DNA from: Stenocarpella maydis | Taxonomy: Eukaryota; Ascomycota; Sordariomycetes; Diaporthales; Diaporthaceae | Assembly: GCA_002270565.1 (NCBI GenBank) | Contig: NQMI01000067.1 | Span: 62,001-126,000, forward strand | Direction: 5' to 3' | DNA length: 64,000 nucleotides | Part shown: positions 57,059-64,000 of the stretch, piece by piece | How the letters are laid out: every line of letters starts with the position of its first letter | Position numbering within the stretch: the first letter of the stretch is position 1 | Position numbers and translations under genes: made by a program | The notes under the pieces: generated by a model | The model's input: the letters and a program-made list of their open reading frames with translations, nothing else | What the model was told of the DNA's origin: nothing | The model's database searches: none

Positions 57059-58612
57059 ATGATGGGAATCGACACTATCATCGGGCTGACAGGCCTCGCC
57101 CTTACAATTCCGGGCCTTGTGCAGACTGCCATCCACTTCAGCCGTCACCTGGCTAAAAGGTGTCGTTCAATCCCTCTTTCAGATGACAGTACAAAATTCA
57201 AGGACCTGATCCTTTCCTTGCAATGTGGTGCCCTCAGAGATACGATGGAAACCACAGAGGATTTATACGCGGATACGACGGACGCTGGTATGCGTCACGC
57301 GCTCCGAAGCATTGTCGACACAATCTCTGGACAAATGAATAGCCTTGACCAAGAAATCACGCAGATAATAGAGGCAGGTAGGGACGGGAAACAACTCATG
57401 AAGGCGAGGAAAAGCGCACAGCAAATTATTGATGGAATTGAAAGCATGGCGGAGAAACTCCGTGCTCTCGTACAAGCCAGACACTTTTCAAGACCGCTAC
57501 ATTCACGTTTTCAGCTGAGAGACAACCGCTTCTCGCTCTTCGAAGGAAGCCTAACAAGGCTCCCGCATGCTCCTGTGCAGATGTGCCGTGCGGAGTTCAG
57601 AACCGACTACGGCGTTACGGAACGCATGTGTATCATTGAGGACAAGATATTTAACAGCCTGCCAGCAAGTGATGCACTGGATGCGATCCTATCGCTCTCG
57701 AGGAGGCTCCACTTCGGATTTGGATTCATGGGGAAGGGAATACTTCAACTCGCCGGATTCCAAGTTGTTCCAGCATCAGCATCTCATTTTCGGCTGGTAT
57801 TTACCTTCCCCGAAAAGCGCGCAAGCCCTCGATCGCTAAGAGATATACTCATCGATCCCATCAACAGCCCGGCCCCTGCAATACCTCGAAATTACCGGTT
57901 TATCCTCCCCCGAAAGCTCGCCGAGGCGGTCTACCACGTGCACGAGCAGAATCTTGTCCACAAGTGCATTCGGCCGGAATCCATCCTGCTTTTTGAGCCC
58001 GAGGGAGACGGGCCGGAAGTCAGGTATCCCAGAACGATCGGCCTCCCTTTTCTTACTGATTGGCAACACGTCCGCAAAACAACGGATGTTTCGAAGCGTC
58101 AGACTTTTGGGGACTGGACTATGGCCATGTACCAGCATCCTGAGCGCCAGGCCGATCCCTCGACCATAGCTGCCAGCAGATACCACATCGGTCATGACAT
58201 ATACAGCCTTGGTATCTGTCTCTTGGAGATAGGCCTCTGGCACCCATTCATTACTTATGATGCAGCCTCGCCAGCCTATTCGCATTTCCTGGCTGAAGCA
58301 AAGGCGAAATGGAAAGCAGAGAACGCTGTGGCCCATCCCGATGGGCAGCTTCTTACAGACGCCGAAATTGAACAAGGAGTTTTCATTCATTTGGCCGGGG
58401 ACCGACTTGCCTTCGAGATGGGAGAAGCTTACTCCAAATTAGTCATCAAGTGCTTAACCTGCCTGGAGCGAGGTTTCGGCAATGTGCATAATTTCGTCGA
58501 TAGCACTAGTCGCGACTGGGAGGAACAAGGGTTCTTATTCATACAGGAGATCAGAAGGGAGCTCGCTGGAGCGAGCACTATGGGAGAAGGTATCTATAAC
58601 ATGCTGTCTTAA
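57059..58612 (+). CDS. HeLo-like N-terminal domain with pseudokinase
   Basis: Single exon, 517 aa from ATG 57059 (an in-frame ATG at 57026 adds 11 residues). The N-terminus, GIDTIIGLTGLALTIPGLVQ, followed by a long helical stretch of about 170 residues, resembles the HeLo/HeLo-like cell-death domains of fungal prion-associated proteins. Residues about 220-500 are kinase-like, but the catalytic loop is VHKCIRPESILLF (Asp and Asn of HRDxxxxN lost) and the DFG site reads LTDW, so it should be a pseudokinase. The remaining C-lobe is clear (FGDWTMAMYQHPERQ; HDIYSLGICLLEIGLWHPF). Divergent with the kinase-NLR, it is a candidate effector or regulator. The HeLo call is by pattern only. Confidence 0.75.
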   Translation: MMGIDTIIGLTGLALTIPGLVQTAIHFSRHLAKRCRSIPLSDDSTKFKDLILSLQCGALRDTMETTEDLYADTTDAGMRHALRSIVDTISGQMNSLDQEITQIIEAGRDGKQLMKARKSAQQIIDGIESMAEKLRALVQARHFSRPLHSRFQLRDNRFSLFEGSLTRLPHAPVQMCRAEFRTDYGVTERMCIIEDKIFNSLPASDALDAILSLSRRLHFGFGFMGKGILQLAGFQVVPASASHFRLVFTFPEKRASPRSLRDILIDPINSPAPAIPRNYRFILPRKLAEAVYHVHEQNLVHKCIRPESILLFEPEGDGPEVRYPRTIGLPFLTDWQHVRKTTDVSKRQTFGDWTMAMYQHPERQADPSTIAASRYHIGHDIYSLGICLLEIGLWHPFITYDAASPAYSHFLAEAKAKWKAENAVAHPDGQLLTDAEIEQGVFIHLAGDRLAFEMGEAYSKLVIKCLTCLERGFGNVHNFVDSTSRDWEEQGFLFIQEIRRELAGASTMGEGIYNMLS

Positions 58613-60161
58613 AACTATCGGGGCTACTGTTATAATGATAGTGACCTGTAGTAACCGGGCCTCAATTGATCATGTTGAATAAGCTGTTTTTGCTGTAAAT
58701 AAGGGGAAAAGACAGTATCAGCCAACGTGCCCACATCCGGACCACGCGCCCGGCTTTTAACTTTCACCAACCAAACTTGCTATTGAATGTGCATACCGGA
58801 TGTTATCACCCCACTGCTGAGCACAAAAGCTCCCATCCATTCAATAAAGCAGATTGGGGCTCACTTGAGCTCATCCGCAGAGATATATCGGCGTCATTTC
58901 CAACGATGAGGGTGGAAATGAAAAAGTTCTCCACTACAGCTATTCATCGATAAACACACTATTGCCAGAGTGGCCGCTGGTCTTATATACGTATCAGTCA
59001 CCACAGTATGGTCACCAACTGGGATACTACCGCATACCAGTATCGCATCGCATCACTTCCACTTGTGGTGACTGCCTCTGGAATTAATTTAATAGTGGGG
59101 AGGAATCACGCTTGTTAATTCATTCTTTCAACCAGCAGCACTGAGACTGGGATATTGCGCCAGCCTTAAGTTTGAACCTCAGTATAGCAGCGCGAACCAA
59201 ATTGGGCAAAGAGAATTAGGTAGCTAATTTTTGAAGCAACAGCTGGCCATAGTTGGCTGGAGGAACACAACGAGGCCGAGATAGTCCCAACACGCATCAA
59301 AGCGCCCAGCCTGCCACTCAGGCGCTGCCCCCTCACGAGATACAGTACGCACGACTGCCTCAGTACTGCCTCGGCAGTTGGGAAAGGTACAACTCGGCTC
59401 GCCAACCGGGTACCGCTCAACTGGACCTACAAGGCTCCCGTGCGACGTGGCAGACGTGGCCGATCACGAAAGCGGAAGCGCGGACTGCATCACACACATT
59501 ACAATCCGCGGCGAGTGAGGATACTTTGTTCGAAGGGGACTCCCCAGACCTTGGGCTTGATCCGCCTGGAGATGGTTTTGACAAGAAGGGTTCACATCAA
59601 AACTAACACCTCAAACTGGATTTTCTGGCCCAGTCTAATACTTGATTATGGTTCGCCGGAGACCAATCAGAGTCCTGTGTGCCTGGAGAAACTCGGGTGG
59701 TCTTGTGCTAAGCTTTGTGTATTGTGAGGGCTTTGGTGGTGTTCGGATGAGCCGGGTGGCACTGTAGCGAGAACATGAAATGAGGCCAAGTGAGGATGTG
59801 AGAGATGCTCTCGTAATTAATGTTTGCATAAGGAAATTCTATTGTTACCGGATATTGGACAACCACCACCAAAGTTTAAATCATCACAGCCACCTGGGGT
59901 GCTGCGGATACTGGGCCCGCTACCCAATTGGGCAAGTAACAACGACTTGAATCAAGTTCATCAACTTGGCTGATAGAGACCAAGAGATCATACCCAACAC
60001 ATCGGACTTCTCAAGGGTATTTGTGAAGTAGTTCCAGCTATAAAAGCCTCCAATGCCTTCGTCCCTCATCAACTGGCTCTCAAAGCCTTCCTTTTCATCG
60101 CACTGCACCTTCTTTTCAAGATATCGAACCGAGTATTAACACTGTAGACCATAACACAACC
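58613..60161. other. Intergenic region
   Basis: About 1.5 kb with no supported gene. The last 100 bp are the leader of the small secreted protein. Confidence 0.45.
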
Positions 60162-60996
60162 ATGCAGACAATCGCTCTCGTTTCAGCGGTCTTCGCCTCT
60201 TGTGCCTTCCCCGTCTCCAATGCCCTACCCACGATCCAGGAGAATTCCCTCTTCGCCATCGGGGACATAGTCAAGACGACGCACCCGGAGGCCTACAACG
60301 CCTTCATGACCTCCCCGCTGATCTCCCTCGACGGCACCGTGAGAAGGCGCCAGGAGGTGCCTGCTGATGGTACACCTGACCCTGACCGCCCGAGCGTCAT
60401 CCCGCCGTACGTCTTTGTCCTCCAGTGCGACCTGGACGGTTTCCGCGGGAACTGCCTGTCATTTGGCGCCCCACCTGGGCGATGTGGTAAGTCATGGGAT
60501 TATAAATGGCATTGTGCTGCCCTGGACGAGATACGGGGATGGGGAGCTAACTTAGCGGGGACCGCAAAGTCAACTATAGCAGCTTTAATAGCACCCAGGC
60601 TTTCCTCGACGAGTATGACAACAAGACCTCCTCGCTCAGCACAAACACCGGGGGCAAATGCCAGTTCTACAAGTCAGTGATGGGTTCCCCCTTTACACCC
60701 ACAACACGGATAACAACACCCCCCAATCAGGCCAAGAAATCAAGTGTTTGCTGACACCTGCCGTGTGCCGCCCAATACTTAGGTTCGTCGACTGTGACAA
60801 CAAGGGTGACGACCGCGGTGTAACCCTGGATTACAACTACAACCTCGCCGTGGCAACCGACGACTACGCCGGCGACTATGACAACCAGATAAGTTCTTGT
60901 AAGGCCCCTCTCTGCCCCTTTTTTCTTCTGAGGCTGGGAACAACAACAGCTGGAGGGAAAACGGCTGACCCAACACCCCCCGCAGGGAGGTGCTGA
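60162..60996 (+). CDS. Small secreted Cys-rich beta/gamma-crystallin-like protein
   Basis: Four exons, 60162-60486, 60570-60672, 60783-60898 and 60986-60996 (11 nt), all in phase, give 184 aa. A signal peptide (MQTIALVSAVFASCAFPVSNA) and a possible KEX2 site (RRRQ, near residue 68) precede a domain of about 110 residues with the pattern C-D-x-D-G-F-R-G-N-C, GRC, GKCQFYKF, VDC, and a final ISSWRC. This spacing of G/Y and Cys fits the fungal beta/gamma-crystallin fold also found in yeast killer-toxin-like proteins. Several N-glycosylation sequons are present (NYS, NST, NKT). It could be a stress-related wall protein or an antagonistic protein; neither can be decided here. The gene is intact. 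Confidence 0.7.
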
Positions 60997-61187
60997 GGCC
61001 GCGTTGGGCCACCAGGTGTGCGACTTGTCAGGCAGGGCGCGTGGCCACACTATTGATCTGTCCACGCCCTGGGCCCACGAGCTCTGCAACAATTTCTCCT
61101 TCTCGCCGGCCATGTCATGCCCCCCAGCTGCACACCGCCGCGCATAGTTATTAACTCAAGGTAGTGTCTGGGCGCTTTTGACTTACC
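60997..61187. other. Intergenic DNA
   Basis: 3' flank of the secreted-protein gene; nothing recognised. Confidence 0.4.
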
Positions 61188-61415
61188 TACATAGGTACTG
61201 TCAGGGTCACGGGCAGCAATAGGTAGAGTGATAGGGCCAGCACTCCCACAAGAGCGGTAATAGTCAATTGAACCTCAGGAGGCCCTTCTTCCTCTAAGGG
61301 CCCTCGCTACTCAGTAGCTATTATATAGTAACTTGGGAGGGCTAGTGTCCCTGATAAGGCCTGATAGGGCCTACATAGTAGTTTGCACAATGGGCCCTGA
61401 CAGATACCTAGGTAG
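61188..61415. mobile_element. MITE-like element
   Basis: 228 bp bounded by inverted ends: the left end (ctacataggtactgtcaggg, 61188-61206) pairs with the right end (61395-61415, ccctgacagatacctaggtag). The interior is full of short palindromes built on gggccc, including ggcccttcttcctctaagggcc, and has no coding potential. Target duplication is not clear. It lies between the 3' ends of the secreted-protein gene and the PKS. Confidence 0.55.
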
Positions 61416-61599
61416 CGGTTACTATCCGCCTAACCAGATTCTAAGAACCACTCATTTAATTTAACTTACCTTTCTTTCAAATAACAGTGATTAAGATTTC
61501 TCCGATCGGTTAAACTGTGCATGGCTGTTTAATTATATATTTAAATCTGTCAGAAAGCTCCGAGTCGACGAAATTCCAGTCGACCTGTACAAAGGCTAA
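61416..61599. other. PKS 3' flank
   Basis: AT-moderate 3' flank of the polyketide synthase; nothing recognised. Confidence 0.4.
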
Positions 61600-64000
61600 C
61601 TAATTACGCTGCATTTGCCTTGCAATATCCAGCGCAGCATTTGCAAACGTCACACCCATTAAGATATCAAAAGTAGCCAAGTCGGCACCGAACACCCTAT
61701 CTACCCAATTTCGAATCTCGACAGCCGACAGCGAGTCAATCCCGAATGAGGATATCGACCGTTGAGGGTCCAGCCGCTCCTGAGCTGTGTTCAGCTGGAT
61801 CGCGACCTGCTGCGTCAAGGCGTCGCAGACGATTCCAGCGGCATCTGCCAGAGAAGATGCGTGCACGACTCTGGTTGCCGGATCAACCGAATTCTTGTTT
61901 CCATCTATGTAGTCCACCGTCGTATCAGAGCTATTCAGTACTGGAACATGATGCATGTGACCCCAGTACGGCTGCTCCATTGTGAAAGGTACCCTTCCGA
62001 CATCCTTCCAACGAGATGGAGGACGGATGCCAATGATGGCATGGCAACGGGAGGAATCAAGCGATGACGGATTCTTTGGATCGCAAAATACATCCAACAG
62101 GGCGCAAACCTCTCGTAAAGGATTCGGGATGTATAGATCACTGCGTGAGTCCCTGAGACGGCCGTCGGCGTGCTCATTCAAGTATCCGGCATCTGGAATG
62201 GCGCCCAAACCCAGCGAAGCAGCACGCTGGCCTTTTGATACACGGTAGCGGGCCAGGGAATCTTGGTAAGTATTTCCTGCGTTGTATGCGGCGAGGGAAG
62301 CCTGGCCGAGAATACCAGTGATGGAGGATGTCATGACGAAGAAGTCTAGATCGCCAGGGAGCTCGCAATGGAGGTTCCAAGAGGCTTGAGCCTTGGAGTT
62401 GATAGTGGCGTTCCATTCGGAGAGTTGCAACTTCTGGAAGACGGATTCCTGTGTGATTTACTGTTAGTTGTCTTTAGTCTGGTGTCAGAGCAATAGGCAG
62501 CTTACCGTCATGACCATCGATGCTTGGATACACCCTCTAATCTGGGGAAAATGTTGCGAGCAGCCACTTAACACCGTATTAAGAAGTGACCTGTTAGTGA
62601 CATCACAGCAAGGTGCCTCGATCGCGATACCCTGACTCTCAAGATCATGGAGGAGTTGACGGGCTTCTGCACTGGACGCGCCAGACCGAGACAGCAAAAT
62701 CATATGACGGGCACCGCGTCGTCCCAGCCATCTAGTAATCCCACGCCCAAGGCCACCGAAGCCCCCAACAACAACATAAGTCGCTTGGGGATTCAGAATT
62801 AAATCTGGTACTCGTGGAACTCGTACCTGTGGCTCATGTTAGTTTTCTGCCTGATTGTCTGCCGGAGGGGTTGGACATCCGTAGATCACGTCAGTTTGCC
62901 GGTCAAAGGTTACAACAATCGCATCTCCCTGCTCCATTTGGCGCAAACTTTCAAAGCCCTGTACTATATCTGTGGCTGTGAATTGAGACCCCCTGCGTCT
63001 TGTGCTCTCGTTGGGGATAAGCTGAGCTAGGGAAACAGCGTAACGTAGAGAGTCTGGTGTGATGCGGCTCACACCGTCCGGGCTATCAATCGATTCTTCC
63101 GGCGGACTGACAAAGCTCAGAGAGACATCATGGCGTAACCCATGAAGCTGCCGATATTCCGAAAGCTCAGTTCTAGTTTCAAGCAGGATATATCGCCCAC
63201 CAGGCGCCACGCAATCCAGGGATAGCAAGGTCGTTTCAGTGCTCTCCACCCTTGGCTGGAACACCACGTCGAACTCCTGCAAATAAGACTCCAGGTAGAT
63301 GCTCCGGTGCGCAAACCATCCCAATGGGAGGATTCTTTCCAATGGTATCCCAAGATTCTGTTGTATCCAATTTCTTTCTTCTTCCTTCGAGGCCGTGGTC
63401 CAGAGTCTAACAATACCCCTTTCGGCAAGCAACCTGAGCGCAGCTTCTCCGATTGTGCTGGCTCCGTTGTGGATAAGGACTAACTCACCTTCCTAAACAT
63501 GTCCTCTCTCAATTAGGGCATGGTAAGCTGTCACATTGAGTGGCAGAGCTCGGCACGCGTGGGTCAGGGAGATCTCCGGGGGCAGTCTGATGACAACTGC
63601 TGTTGAAGCTCTCACGTGGGAACGAAGAGAACCGAGGTAGGCCGCAAAGACGCGGTCTCCAGGCCGGAATCCTGGAATGTCTTCTGACTCGATCGTTGTT
63701 TTGCGAACGATCGTCCCGGCGCAGTAGCTTCCGTACTTGGGACTCGCGACAACTCCCACTGCACAGTCACGATCCCGTGGCAGTAAAGACACTGCTTTGA
63801 CCTCGATGTCCACAGTATCTAGTTCCCTGTTCTTGTCTGAAAGAGGAGGGCACTCGGCGAAGAATGGAGTGCCGCTATCTTGCTCCAAAGAACTCTTGGT
63901 AAATACTTCGAATGCTAGGTCTTCCCTTGAGCGCATGTCCACAGTATCGTAATCCACAAGTTTTTTGTACGTGTCACCCCGCAGGTATTCAGCGTCAACA
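61600..64000 (-). pseudogene. Highly reducing polyketide synthase, 3' end (ER-KR-ACP), interrupted
   Basis: The minus-strand gene continues beyond the right edge. Within the window the order is ER domain (from the edge to about 62900), KR (YVVVGGFGGLGRGITRWLGRRG; SSITGILGQASLAAYNAGNTYQ) and a terminal ACP with the phosphopantetheine serine in FGIDSLSAVEIRNW, then stop at 61600. Introns 62889-62827 and 62505-62449 are canonical and in phase. In the ER a TAG (63493-63495) stands in frame between ALIERGHV and EGELVLIHNG; a CAG-to-TAG change would explain it. The ER cofactor loop also reads IHNGASTIGEA, not the usual HxxxGGxGxxA. Known HR-PKSs make reduced polyketide chains; this allele probably cannot. 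Confidence 0.82.

Overview
The window is nuclear DNA of a filamentous ascomycete (Pezizomycotina, most likely a Sordariomycete). The evidence is GC-rich coding exons with short introns (about 50-110 bp) carrying GTRNGT donors and CTRAC-type branch sites, AT-rich tracts that look RIP-mutated, and fungal-only families (DUF3176, G1 peptidase, NB-ARC/TPR NLR, HET, HR-PKS). Gene density is low and pseudogenes are common, as in an accessory or subtelomeric region. There are N gaps at 798-813, 4989 and 39470-39476.

Left part (1-20 kb): a secreted G1-peptidase-like gene; a clean solo LTR in AT-rich DNA; MRI1 of the methionine salvage pathway, carrying an in-frame 318-bp duplication at an N that is almost certainly an assembly error; a secreted M20 carboxypeptidase tail-to-tail with MRI1; a DEDD exonuclease-fold gene; a DUF3176 membrane protein; a four-TM membrane protein; and an SRPK-like kinase pseudogene with three in-frame stops.

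Middle (20-40 kb): a BBE-type FAD oxidoreductase that lacks a secure 5' end, a terminal-inverted-repeat element, two unrecognised but plausible genes, a secreted AA8-type haem (DOMON) protein, a decayed HET gene, a frameshifted EIR/2EXR-type gene, an intact TPT-family transporter containing a 6-nt microexon, and an intact MFS transporter.

Right part (41-64 kb): a decayed secondary-metabolism-like block (P450, BBE oxidase, P450, fungal rhodopsin-type receptor, BBE oxidase), every member of which shows truncation, nonsense or frameshift. It is followed by the most striking locus: a fully intact 7-exon gene for a 1580-aa protein with kinase, NB-ARC, TPR and vWA-like regions, facing a HeLo-like-domain pseudokinase across about 180 bp. 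This pairing (active-type kinase/NLR plus membrane-effector-like helical domain joined to a pseudokinase) resembles fungal NLR/effector gene pairs and, in domain logic, the RIPK3-MLKL arrangement. It is the best candidate for an undescribed immune or cell-death system here. The window ends with a small secreted beta/gamma-crystallin-like protein, a MITE-like element, and the 3' end of a highly reducing PKS (ER-KR-ACP) with an in-frame TAG in its ER domain.
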